From contig JAICSO010000010.1 in NCBI GenBank assembly GCA_025936825.1, positions 1-64,000 on the forward strand: DNA of 64,000 bases, written 5' to 3'. The translations under genes were made by a program, and so were the position numbers. The stretch is from Terriglobales bacterium. Lineage in GTDB: Bacteria; Acidobacteriota; Terriglobia; Terriglobales; Acidobacteriaceae. Shown here in pieces: positions 37,198 to 44,808 of the stretch (position 1 is the first letter of the stretch; the number at the start of each line of letters is the position of its first letter). The notes under the pieces were generated by a model that made no database searches, was not told the DNA's origin, and saw only the letters and a program-made list of their open reading frames with translations.

Positions 37198-37932
37198 ATG
37201 AGCATTGACGTACAACAGACCGTTCGCGAAGTCGCGCTGAGCACCCCCGCTGCCACCCGCGTTTTCGAGAAGTTTGGGATCGATTATTGTTGCGGCGGAA
37301 ATAAGCCTCTGGCGCAGGCCTGTGGAGAAGCCCGGATTCCGATTCAAAAGGTCATAGATTCGATTGAGTTCGCCGCACGCTCCGCTAACGTCCGGCAGGA
37401 TTCGCCGCTGGCCGAGGACTGGTCGACGGCGCCGCTCTCCGATTTGATCGCTCACATCAACAACACGCACCACAAGTACACGCGCGAGGAGATCGCTCGC
37501 CTGGGCCCGCTCTTCGATAAAGTATGCAACGTCCATGGGCCGAGTCATCCCGAGTTGTTGGACATTCGTCATGATTTTCAGGCGCTAGGCCAGGAACTCA
37601 CCGTACATATGATGAAAGAAGAGCGCGTCCTGTTCCCGTTTATCGAGCGATTGGAGGAAGCCGTCGTTGCGCGCGAACCCGTGATCCCTGCCCCGTTCGG
37701 CAGCGTGAATAACCCGGTTGCGATGATGATCCACGAGCATGACACCGCCGGCAACCTGCTGCGCGACATGCGCGCTCGCAGCGACGGATATCAGCCTCCG
37801 GCGGGTGCCTGTACCAGCTACAAGACTTTGTATGCGGCGCTGTCAGAATTCGAGCGGGACCTGCACCAGCATATTCATCTGGAGAACAACATTCTGTTTC
37901 CGAGAGCAATTGAGTTGGAGTCGAGCAGGTAA
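37198..37932 (+). CDS. scdA: Iron-sulfur cluster repair di-iron protein (RIC/ScdA/YtfE)
   Basis: 244 residues from ATG 37198, nine bases after AGGAGG (the frame is open eight codons further). The N-terminal ScdA domain carries the signature RVFEKFGIDYCCGGNKPLAQ. The hemerythrin-like domain supplies the di-iron ligands: HINNTHHKYTREE, CNVHGPSHPEL, MMKEERVLFPF, MMIHEHDTAGNLL and HQHIHLENNILFPRA. RIC proteins restore iron-sulfur clusters damaged by NO and peroxide. Position between a Crp/Fnr regulator and NO reductase supports an anti-nitrosative role. Confidence 0.93.
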   Translation: MSIDVQQTVREVALSTPAATRVFEKFGIDYCCGGNKPLAQACGEARIPIQKVIDSIEFAARSANVRQDSPLAEDWSTAPLSDLIAHINNTHHKYTREEIARLGPLFDKVCNVHGPSHPELLDIRHDFQALGQELTVHMMKEERVLFPFIERLEEAVVAREPVIPAPFGSVNNPVAMMIHEHDTAGNLLRDMRARSDGYQPPAGACTSYKTLYAALSEFERDLHQHIHLENNILFPRAIELESSR

Positions 37933-37946
37933 TTCAATCAGCCACA

Positions 37947-37965
37947 CATATCGTATTTCGATATG
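37947..37965. promoter_or_regulatory. Perfect inverted repeat before the NO reductase gene
   Basis: CATATCG-TATTT-CGATATG (7-bp arms, 5-base spacer). It lies 15 bases after the RIC stop and 24 bases before the NO reductase ATG. It differs from the FNR-type site, so it may bind a second regulator (an Rrf2/NsrR type is conceivable) or act in the mRNA. No follow-on T-run is present. Confidence 0.45.
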
Positions 37966-37989
37966 ATTCATCGCCGACAGGGAGAACTC

Positions 37990-40275
37990 ATGTCTTACAA
38001 ACGCCTTTGGATTGCACTCGCACTGGTGCTGGTGATCTCGTTTGCGGTGCTGGGCGGGGTTGGAGTGAAGCTGATCAATAGCGCTCCGCCAATTCCTGCA
38101 CAGGTGGTCACCACGAATGGTCAGACGCTTTTTACCGGTGAAGATATTCGCGATGGACAGAACGTCTGGCAATCGATTGGCGGCCAGGAAGTGGGCACGA
38201 TTTGGGGACACGGCTCTTATGTCGCCCCTGATTGGACTGCCGACTGGCTGCATCGCGAATGCATGTTTCTGCTCGATGGTTGGGCAGTCGAGTCTGGCGC
38301 GGCCAACTTCGCCGCGCTCGATGTAGAACACCAGGCGGCGCTCACGGCGCGCTTGCAGAAACTTCTACGAACGAATACTTACAACGCGGGCCGCGACAGC
38401 ATCCCTGTCGATCCAGCGATTGCGCAGGCGTTCGATCAGCTTTCGAACTACTACGGCGACGTCTTCAGCCGGGGACGTAGTGACTACGCAATCCAAAAGG
38501 GTGCCCTAAGCGATCCAGCCAAGGCGCGGCAGATGAGTGCGTTCTTCTGGTGGACGGCATGGGCCGCGTCCACGAATCGGCCTGGGCAGAACGTTACTTA
38601 CACGCAGAACTGGCCGCATGAGCCACTGATCGGGAATGAACCGACTGGCGGCACGATCGTTTGGAGTGTTATCAGCTTCGTTCTGCTGCTCGCGGGGATC
38701 GGGGCAATGGTCTGGTACTTCGCTTCACAACCGCGTACCGAAGCGCACGACTTATTGCCGCAAAGCGATCCTCTGCTCGGTTTGAACCCAACACCTTCGC
38801 AACGCGCAACGATTAAATACTTTTTTGTTGTTGCCGCGTTGTGGGTGGTACAAGTCGCTCTCGGGGCAATCACCGCTCACTATGGCGTGGAAGGTTCGGG
38901 ATTCTATGGAATCCCCCTCGACAAAATTCTTCCCTACTCGGTGACGCGAACCTGGCATCTGCAGATTGGAATTTTCTGGATTGCGACTTCATGGCTCGCG
39001 ACCGGCTTGTACGTTGCGCCTGCGGTCAGTGGATATGAGCCGAAGGGGCAAAGACTAGGCGTGAACGCACTATTCGGCGCGCTCATTCTGGTTGTGGTGG
39101 GATCGCTGGCCGGCGAGTGGCTGAGCATTCAGCACAAGCTCGGAAACCTGTGGTTCTGGCTCGGTACGCAAGGTTACGAGTATGTGGACCTTGGTCGACT
39201 GTGGCAGATACTGCTCTTCGTCGGCCTAGTGTTCTGGCTATGGTTAATGTGGCGAGCGCTGAAGCCTGCACTACAGAAGCGCGATCAGAGCCATGCGCTG
39301 CTCACGATGTTTGTTGTGTCGAGCATCGCGATTCCGCTGTTCTACGCGGCAGGGCTGATGTATGGACAGCGCAGTAATCTGGTGACGGCCGAGTACTGGC
39401 GCTGGTGGGTGGTCCACCTCTGGGTTGAGGGTTTCTTCGAAGTATTCGCGACGGTAGTGATCGCGTTCCTTCTCACGCGGCTGAGATTGCTTTCAATCAC
39501 CACAGCAACCAAAGCAGTTCTGTTCTCGACGGTGATCTTCCTGTCCGGCGGGATCATTGGCACGTTCCACCACCTCTACTTCGCGGGGACGCCCAACATC
39601 GTCCTCGGACTCGGGGCCGTTTTCAGCGCACTGGAAGTGGTTCCCCTGGTTCTGATCGGGTTCGAAGCCTGGGAGCATATTCGCCTGGCGCGCGCTCGCG
39701 AACAGCAGATTTGGGTCGCCGCATACAAGTGGCCGATCTACTTCTTTGTCGCGGTGGCCTTCTGGAACTTCGTCGGAGCGGGATTGTTCGGATTCTTCAT
39801 CAACCCGCCGATCGCGCTGTACTACATGCAGGGACTCAACACGACGCCCGTGCATGGGCACACCGCGCTGTTTGGCGTCTATGGAATGCTGGGGCTCGGT
39901 CTAATGCTGTTCTGCCTGCGCGCGCTGCGTCCCGGAAAAGCGTGGAAGAACGGGCCGCTGTCGTTCGCCTTCTGGTCAATCAACATCGGACTGGCTCTGA
40001 TGGTGCTGCTCAGCCTGTTGCCGATTGGTCTGGCTCAGGCGTGGGCGTCGGTCGAATATGGCACCTGGTATGCACGATCTGCAGAGTTCATGCATTCCGG
40101 GCACATGAGCCAATTGCGCTGGATGCGAATGATCGGCGACACCCTGTTTGCACTAGGCGCGCTGGTTCTGGGATGGTTCGTGCTGGGACTAGTCACTGGC
40201 CATTCGTACGATAAACGGGCATACGTTCCGGAAGGAAGTTGGGAAGAAATTCCGGAGGAAGTGGGAGCGAAGTAA
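37990..40275 (+). CDS. norZ: Quinol-dependent nitric oxide reductase (qNOR)
   Basis: 761 residues, the usual length of single-subunit qNOR, from ATG 37990, five bases after AGGGAGA. It reduces NO to nitrous oxide with electrons from membrane quinol. After the first helix, the periplasmic cytochrome-c-like domain lacks a haem c site but has GQNVWQSIGGQEVGTIWGHG. About 13 more helices follow with histidine motifs for haems b and b3 and the non-haem iron: RTWHLQIGIFWIATSWLATG, WWVVHLWVEGFFEVFATVVI, GTFHHLYFAGTP and LNTTPVHGHTALFGVYGMLG. It probably detoxifies NO rather than completing denitrification, since no other denitrification gene is present here. Confidence 0.95.
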   Translation: MSYKRLWIALALVLVISFAVLGGVGVKLINSAPPIPAQVVTTNGQTLFTGEDIRDGQNVWQSIGGQEVGTIWGHGSYVAPDWTADWLHRECMFLLDGWAVESGAANFAALDVEHQAALTARLQKLLRTNTYNAGRDSIPVDPAIAQAFDQLSNYYGDVFSRGRSDYAIQKGALSDPAKARQMSAFFWWTAWAASTNRPGQNVTYTQNWPHEPLIGNEPTGGTIVWSVISFVLLLAGIGAMVWYFASQPRTEAHDLLPQSDPLLGLNPTPSQRATIKYFFVVAALWVVQVALGAITAHYGVEGSGFYGIPLDKILPYSVTRTWHLQIGIFWIATSWLATGLYVAPAVSGYEPKGQRLGVNALFGALILVVVGSLAGEWLSIQHKLGNLWFWLGTQGYEYVDLGRLWQILLFVGLVFWLWLMWRALKPALQKRDQSHALLTMFVVSSIAIPLFYAAGLMYGQRSNLVTAEYWRWWVVHLWVEGFFEVFATVVIAFLLTRLRLLSITTATKAVLFSTVIFLSGGIIGTFHHLYFAGTPNIVLGLGAVFSALEVVPLVLIGFEAWEHIRLARAREQQIWVAAYKWPIYFFVAVAFWNFVGAGLFGFFINPPIALYYMQGLNTTPVHGHTALFGVYGMLGLGLMLFCLRALRPGKAWKNGPLSFAFWSINIGLALMVLLSLLPIGLAQAWASVEYGTWYARSAEFMHSGHMSQLRWMRMIGDTLFALGALVLGWFVLGLVTGHSYDKRAYVPEGSWEEIPEEVGAK

Positions 40276-40354
40276 TCGGGTTCGGACAATCCGGCCATCG
40301 TGTGATCGGATGGTTGGGCTATCGGGTGATCGCAAGGTGAGAATTTGTGCGCGT

Positions 40355-40461
40355 GTCATTCCGAGGAGTGGAGCGGAACAACGAGGAACCTGCTTTTCCC
40401 GCACGGTGACGGTGCCGCATGCGAACAGCAGGTTCCTCGTCGCTACGCTCCTCGGAATGAC
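40355..40461. repeat. Dispersed palindromic repeat, family B, copy 2
   Basis: A 107-base imperfect palindrome: GTCATTCCGAGGAGTGGAGC at one end is answered by CGCTACGCTCCTCGGAATGAC-type sequence at the other, and CGAGGAACCTGCT by AGCAGGTTCCTCG inside. Related to 19717-19838. It lies in the 258-base gap between the NO reductase and trmO genes, which converge here. No gene is seen in this gap. Confidence 0.75.
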
Positions 40462-40533
40462 ATCTCGGTTGAAGTTTAGCTTCTCATCAAGCGCGGCCCA
40501 CCAAGTCGGATATCAGATCATCCGATGGGCCGA

Positions 40534-40992
40534 TCACCTGACGGCGCGATTCCGCGCTTCGGCCTCCGCGAGCCAGCCGCGGCGGAGCTTCTCCTCAGGA
40601 ATGCTCGACAGATAAGGCTTGATGTCCAGGATCGGCGTGCCGTCGAGCATGTCGACGCCTTTCACATGAAGCTTCGCGCTGTCGCGGCGAATCAACTCCA
40701 CAACAGTAAGAGCAATCGGATTCGGGCGGCGCGGAGAGCGCGTCGCAAATACGCCGTGCGGTCGGCTGCTGTCCGTGGGCGGATGCGCCACCAGATCGTA
40801 GTCCCCTGACTTGTCAAACTCCCAGATCACGTAGAGATGAGAAAAGCCTTCGATGCCTAGCAGGCCCGCCTCAAATTCCGGCAGGATCTCCAGCACACCT
40901 TCGGCGTCGTGTTTCGCTCCGCAACCCTTGGGGATTTCCGATGTGGCTTGGTAGGGCGTGCGGGCGTAGGCAATGGGCATCGAGGTGAACAT
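40534..40992 (-). CDS. trmO: tRNA (N6-threonylcarbamoyladenosine-37-N6)-methyltransferase
   Basis: 152 residues. TrmO (TsaA/YaeB) adds a methyl group to the t6A base next to the anticodon of some threonine tRNAs, using S-adenosylmethionine. Seen: AYARTPYQATSEIPKGCG, GLLGIEGFSHLYVIWEFDKS, SSRPHGVFATRSPRRPNPIA, LTVVELI and GVDMLDGTPILDIKPYLSSI. The short form without the C-terminal extension of the E. coli protein is normal for many bacteria. Methionine 5 (40980) is an alternative start. It converges with the NO reductase gene. Confidence 0.93.
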   Translation of the reverse strand: MFTSMPIAYARTPYQATSEIPKGCGAKHDAEGVLEILPEFEAGLLGIEGFSHLYVIWEFDKSGDYDLVAHPPTDSSRPHGVFATRSPRRPNPIALTVVELIRRDSAKLHVKGVDMLDGTPILDIKPYLSSIPEEKLRRGWLAEAEARNRAVR

Positions 40993-41082
40993 GGAAGTAT
41001 CGTACCGCCCCGACGGGCCTAAGCGCCACGAACGTCACTGAGTGATATAGAGATTTTTCAACAATAATGGGGGAGGAATGAA

Positions 41083-41121
41083 GCGGTTGTGGTGGAGTGT
41101 TTCCGAAAACACCACAACCGC
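41083..41121 (-). terminator. 12-bp perfect stem-loop after the 41144-41659 gene
   Basis: GCGGTTGTGGTG (41083-41094) pairs with CACCACAACCGC (41110-41121). An alternative inner pairing of TGTTT with AAACA is possible. It lies 22 bases beyond the stop of the minus-strand gene. No T-run follows, so it may stabilise the 3' end rather than terminate transcription. Confidence 0.5.
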
Positions 41122-41143
41122 GCTTTCAGCTTTGCAGCACTTA

Positions 41144-41659
41144 CTACGGGCAGACCCCTGCGGAGCAGGTGGTTGGCATTCGCCGGTACGACTCTGTACC
41201 GACAGGTGCCGAAATATCGGGAACATCTAAGAACGGCACTTTGTCACCCCAGTTATATAAGCCAACGAAATCGATGGTGGATTTCAACGTGTCGCACCCT
41301 TGGAATTGCATATGAGCGCGTACGGCCCAAATCTGAGGCGGCGGACCTCCCATGGGTGGAGGAGTTGAGACCAGGTTTGCCAACGCGAGCGAATAGACCA
41401 CAAAGCCCTCAGGCGTTTTCACCATCTCGCCCGAATAGTTCGAGAGCTTCGGGATTTTCGGAACGAAGCCAATCTCGTACGTTACTGCGTAGTGCCCAGC
41501 GGGACCAGCCGTGATCTTGAGCAGGTACTTCATTCCTGAAGTAGCGTCACTACCACCGTACCAGGTGCCCACTGGATTGCACTCATTTCCGAATCCTTGA
41601 GCGACACACGGAAGGGCTACAAGTACGATTACGATCATGAGCAAAGCGATTTTTCGCAT
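41144..41659 (-). CDS. Small secreted protein, unknown
   Basis: 171 residues with a signal peptide (MRKIALLMIVIVLVALPCVA). The mature part starts FGNECNPVGTWYGGSDATSG and reads like a single beta-rich, lipocalin-like domain: YLLKITAGPAGHYAVTYEIG and HMQFQGCDTLKSTIDFVGLY. Four cysteines (two near the end, TCSAGVC) could form disulfides. I recognise no named family. It diverges from the kinase-hydrolase gene, with an 8-bp dyad in between. Confidence 0.7.
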   Translation of the reverse strand: MRKIALLMIVIVLVALPCVAQGFGNECNPVGTWYGGSDATSGMKYLLKITAGPAGHYAVTYEIGFVPKIPKLSNYSGEMVKTPEGFVVYSLALANLVSTPPPMGGPPPQIWAVRAHMQFQGCDTLKSTIDFVGLYNWGDKVPFLDVPDISAPVGTESYRRMPTTCSAGVCP

Positions 41660-41788
41660 TCTGGTTGCCTCTTTCTCGCAATATCGGTGAGATACCCAGT
41701 TAGCGAAAACATTCTCCGGCCGACATCACCGACTGTCAGTGAGCGGGATCACGCCTCCGTGACATTGACGAAAACAGGCGATTGCACT

Positions 41789-41806
41789 CATTGACATCTG
41801 TCAATG
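41789..41806. promoter_or_regulatory. Perfect 8-bp dyad CATTGACA-TC-TGTCAATG
   Basis: Lies in the 227-base divergent gap between a small secreted protein gene and the kinase-hydrolase gene, 80 bases before the latter. The arms contain TTGACA, so it could also supply -35 boxes to both strands, but no matching -10 was found at 16-18 bases. Probable repressor site; regulator unknown. Confidence 0.4.
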
Positions 41807-41886
41807 CTGTACTGGGCATCCATCGCGTCCAGCGCGCGATTGACTAGCCCTTCCGGAGCCAATACCATTGGATTCCCCCGGGTGGC

Positions 41887-43998
41887 ATGCTCAACGAGAC
41901 AATCTCGCATTACCACATCCTGGAGAAGCTGGGCGGCGGCGGGATGGGTGTGGTCTACAAGGCCGAGGACACCCAGCTCGGCCGCTTCGTCGCGCTCAAA
42001 TTCCTGCCCGACAACGTCTCCCAGGATGCTCAAGCGCTCGAACGCTTCCGGCGTGAGGCGCGGGCTGCCTCGGCACTCAATCATCCGAACATCTGCACGA
42101 TCTACGAGATTGGCGAGCACGAAGGCAAGCGCTTTATCGCCATGGAGTACCTCGACGGCGTGACGCTGCGGCATCGCATCGCGGGCAGGCCGCTTGAGAC
42201 CGACGTTCTGTTAGGGCTAGCGCTGGAGATCGCAGATGCCCTTGACGCGGCGCATTTGGAAGGCATTGTTCATCGCGACATCAAGCCAGGCAACATCTTT
42301 GTCACTCGGCGGGGACACGCGAAGATTCTGGATTTCGGACTGGCGAAGATCACGCCGCCGCATAGCCATGGCTCCAGCGGTGGTGTCAGCGATGTAACAG
42401 TTGGCGTCACTGGAGAACTGACCAGTCCTGGCACCGCGCTGGGAACGATCGCCTACATGTCACCGGAACAGGTTCGCGGAAAGCCGCTGGATTCGCGCAC
42501 AGACCTCTTTTCATTCGGGGTAGTGCTGTATGAAATGGCGACCGGAGTCGCTCCCTTCCAGGGGGATACGTCCGGTGTGGTTTTCGACGCCATTCTGAAT
42601 CGTGCTCCGGCGGGGCCGGTTCGACTGAATCCGGGCGTGCCGTATCAACTCGAGCAGATCATCAATAAGGCGCTGGAGAAGGACCAGACTCTCAGATATC
42701 AGCACGCCGCTGAGATCACGGCTGATTTGAAGCGTCTTGTTCGTGATAGCAACAGCGGGAGTGTGGCCGCGTATTCGGGCGACGCTTCGCGGTTGACCCG
42801 GACAGCAGTGCCCGCGGCCAAGCCACCAAAGTCGCGCAGGGCTCTCTGGATTTCTCTTGCCGGCGTCGCAGGATTAGCGCTGCTAGCGTTTGCCTTCTTT
42901 TCCGGCAGAATCACGGGACTCCACTCGGCGAAGGTTTCGCCAGCGGACGGTCCGCAGTCAGAACCAGTAGAAACCGCGAAGGCCGACATGCCGCCGGCGC
43001 CTGCTCCGGTACCCGCTGCTGCGCAAGATCAAGCGGCCGCTGAACCGAGTAAGCCCTCGCCTTCGGTCTCGGCGCCACCAACCGCGACAACGCAAACACC
43101 CGCTCCAGAAGATGTGTCGGAAACCATTCCAGCCGCGGCTGAGAACGACAGCTCACCTGAGGACTTGTCATCTGCGACCGGCGGCTCCGCCGAACTGACG
43201 TTGCACGATGGCGGGCGAAATCGCGATATCCCGATCAAGGTTTACTATCCCGAGCATCTTTCCAGTTCAGTACCACTGATTATTTTTTCTCCGGGGTATG
43301 GCGGCAATCGCGAAGGTTATGCCTACCTTGGGCAGGGATGGGCATCAGCTGGCTACATCGTGATGGTGCCAACCCACGCAGGCAGCGACAACACTGCTCT
43401 TCGCAAAAACGCATTGCGCGGAGTCGAGGACGCGGCGCAGGCATTTGAAAATCAGACCCTGCGAACTGGTGACGTTCACTTCCTGATCTCCTCAATCAAA
43501 CAGATCGAACACCAGATTCCCGCAATTAAAGGGAAGATCGATCGCAAGAGGATCGGGATGAGCGGTCACTCAATGGGCGGTGGAACGGCGCTACTGGTCG
43601 CTGGGGCCACTGCTGCGTCTCCGGGCGCTCAGCCGCGCGGATTTCGCGACGATCATGTGCGAGCGGCGGTGGCGATGTCGCCCCCGGGACCGGGCCGCGC
43701 GGCCTTCGCAGACAATTCCTGGGACAAGATCAGCATCCCGGTAATGACGGTCAGCGGCACTCGCGATCGCGGCGTCGGAGGCGAGCCTCCGGAATGGCGA
43801 ACACAGCCTTATAAGCACATGCCGGCCGGAGACAAATATCAAGTCACGGTCAATGGCGCAAACCACCTGGCCTTCGCCATGGGGCGACGATTTCACGACT
43901 GCATTCTGAGCGAAAGCACCACATTTTGGGATCGCTACTTGAAAGGACAATCGAAGCCGATTCAGTCCACAGGCGCGTGCGAGGCGAGTTCGAAGTAA
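41887..43998 (+). CDS. Serine/threonine kinase fused to extracytoplasmic alpha/beta hydrolase
   Basis: 703 residues. Residues 10-270 are a PknB-type kinase: [14 protein letters not shown], lysine 38, HRDIKPGN (histidine 129, aspartate 131), DFG 149-151 and [10 protein letters not shown]. One membrane helix follows (about 320-341, [20 protein letters not shown]), then a 90-residue proline/alanine linker. Residues 440-700 are an alpha/beta hydrolase of the lipase / platelet-activating-factor-acetylhydrolase kind: [26 protein letters not shown] (serine 562), aspartate 627 and histidine 660 make a complete triad. The usual sensor part of such kinases is thus replaced by an apparently active enzyme outside the membrane. 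Substrates are unknown. Confidence 0.88.
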   Translation: MLNETISHYHILEKLGGGGMGVVYKAEDTQLGRFVALKFLPDNVSQDAQALERFRREARAASALNHPNICTIYEIGEHEGKRFIAMEYLDGVTLRHRIAGRPLETDVLLGLALEIADALDAAHLEGIVHRDIKPGNIFVTRRGHAKILDFGLAKITPPHSHGSSGGVSDVTVGVTGELTSPGTALGTIAYMSPEQVRGKPLDSRTDLFSFGVVLYEMATGVAPFQGDTSGVVFDAILNRAPAGPVRLNPGVPYQLEQIINKALEKDQTLRYQHAAEITADLKRLVRDSNSGSVAAYSGDASRLTRTAVPAAKPPKSRRALWISLAGVAGLALLAFAFFSGRITGLHSAKVSPADGPQSEPVETAKADMPPAPAPVPAAAQDQAAAEPSKPSPSVSAPPTATTQTPAPEDVSETIPAAAENDSSPEDLSSATGGSAELTLHDGGRNRDIPIKVYYPEHLSSSVPLIIFSPGYGGNREGYAYLGQGWASAGYIVMVPTHAGSDNTALRKNALRGVEDAAQAFENQTLRTGDVHFLISSIKQIEHQIPAIKGKIDRKRIGMSGHSMGGGTALLVAGATAASPGAQPRGFRDDHVRAAVAMSPPGPGRAAFADNSWDKISIPVMTVSGTRDRGVGGEPPEWRTQPYKHMPAGDKYQVTVNGANHLAFAMGRRFHDCILSESTTFWDRYLKGQSKPIQSTGACEASSK

Positions 43999-44044
43999 GG
44001 ATTGGATTCGAGAGCAGGTTGCTCGACTGTGAAGTTCGTCCGCG

Positions 44045-44076
44045 GCGCGAACTAACTTCTGCGCGAACTAACTTCT
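44045..44076 (+). repeat. Two perfect 16-base direct repeats
   Basis: GCGCGAACTAACTTCT occurs twice back to back just after the kinase-hydrolase gene, before the convergent gene at 44122. No coding or structural meaning seen. Confidence 0.7.
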
Positions 44077-44121
44077 TCGCTCGGAATGGCAGAGTTGGTT
44101 GGGCTCTGCAGATGTCAAAAA

Positions 44122-44415
44122 CTACTTAGCAACCAGCAACCCAGCCACGATTTCTTCCCATTCTTCTTTCAGAGCGGCGCGCGAGGGGCGCCGACCGCAG
44201 CGGCTGTACCAATAGGCAGCGTTAGACGCATCGCCTTCCTTGCGATGCAAGTAAGCGTGCACCCAAGAGCCGGCGGGACCTTCATCCTGTTGTGCAGATT
44301 CGTGAGCGCGGGACCAATCACCTTTTTCGTCCCACCAAAGCCCGGCAAGGGCAAAGCCTAAGTCGGCAGGCGGCGCGGTCGCCGTCAACGACTCGCGAAA
44401 TTGCTCTACCGTCAT
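44122..44415 (-). CDS. Small conserved protein (97 residues), unknown
   Basis: A compact soluble protein with many tryptophans and charged residues: FALAGLWWDEKGDWSRAHES, GSWVHAYLHRKEGDASNAAY and WYSRCGRRP. I recall similar short proteins with the HAYLHRxEGDxxNAxYWYxRAG phrase in many bacteria as conserved hypotheticals, without an assigned function. No membrane segment or signal peptide. It converges with the kinase-hydrolase gene; the next minus-strand gene upstream is the 45-residue membrane ORF at 44466. Confidence 0.75.
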   Translation of the reverse strand: MTVEQFRESLTATAPPADLGFALAGLWWDEKGDWSRAHESAQQDEGPAGSWVHAYLHRKEGDASNAAYWYSRCGRRPSRAALKEEWEEIVAGLLVAK

Positions 44416-44465
44416 GGCCGTAAGGGTACCGCAATCCGAACGCTTAGGCGGAGATTTCTACGAAC

Positions 44466-44603
44466 CTAATGCATGAGAAGTGTATATGCCAAGCCGACCG
44501 CCGAGCCTACAACCATCCCGACCAGGATGAAATCGAGCCAAACGCCCGCGTCCACCCAACCATGCAAAATGCTCTTCTGAATGCTGGAACTTTCTCCGGA
44601 CAC
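44466..44603 (-). CDS. Tiny single-pass membrane protein, 45 residues
   Basis: GTG start seven bases after a GGAGGA ribosome site. It encodes a polar head (VSGESSSIQKSILHGWVDAG), then one hydrophobic helix (VWLDFILVGMVVGSAVGLAY) and a short TLLMH end. The clear ribosome site and the uninterrupted membrane helix favour a real gene, but the length gives little statistical support. It lies between the conserved small gene at 44122-44415 and the divergent glucosidase at 44809. Function unknown. Confidence 0.5.
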   Translation of the reverse strand: MSGESSSIQKSILHGWVDAGVWLDFILVGMVVGSAVGLAYTLLMH

Positions 44604-44758
44604 TGCCACTTCCTCCAAAACTTACAGATGAAAGCACCTCAATTGTGGAGCATTGCTGCCCTTCAACTCCATACCGTAGGTGCTGTAGGAAATAGTGAGT
44701 GCTGCGGAAAAACGTTTCATTGCTCACCCGTGGTTAACACGATTTTGATAAGACCGGG

Positions 44759-44781
44759 TAAGATGTGGAATTCAGTTCCAC
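44759..44781 (+). promoter_or_regulatory. -10-like box and dyad before second GH3 gene
   Basis: TAAGAT (44759-44764) follows TTAACA (44734-44739) at 19 bases and may be a weak promoter. The adjoining perfect dyad GTGGAA-TTCAG-TTCCAC (44765-44781) would overlap the transcription start, a usual place for repressors of sugar-use genes. Both readings are inference. Confidence 0.35.
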
Positions 44782-44808
44782 GCGGTCACTCCTCTTAGGG
44801 GAAATTGA

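Noticed and set aside
41077-41241. Plus-strand ORF behind a GGGGGAGGA ribosome-site-like sequence at 41070
   Set aside because: It runs through the 41083-41121 hairpin and antisense into the small secreted protein gene; the translation has no protein-like character.
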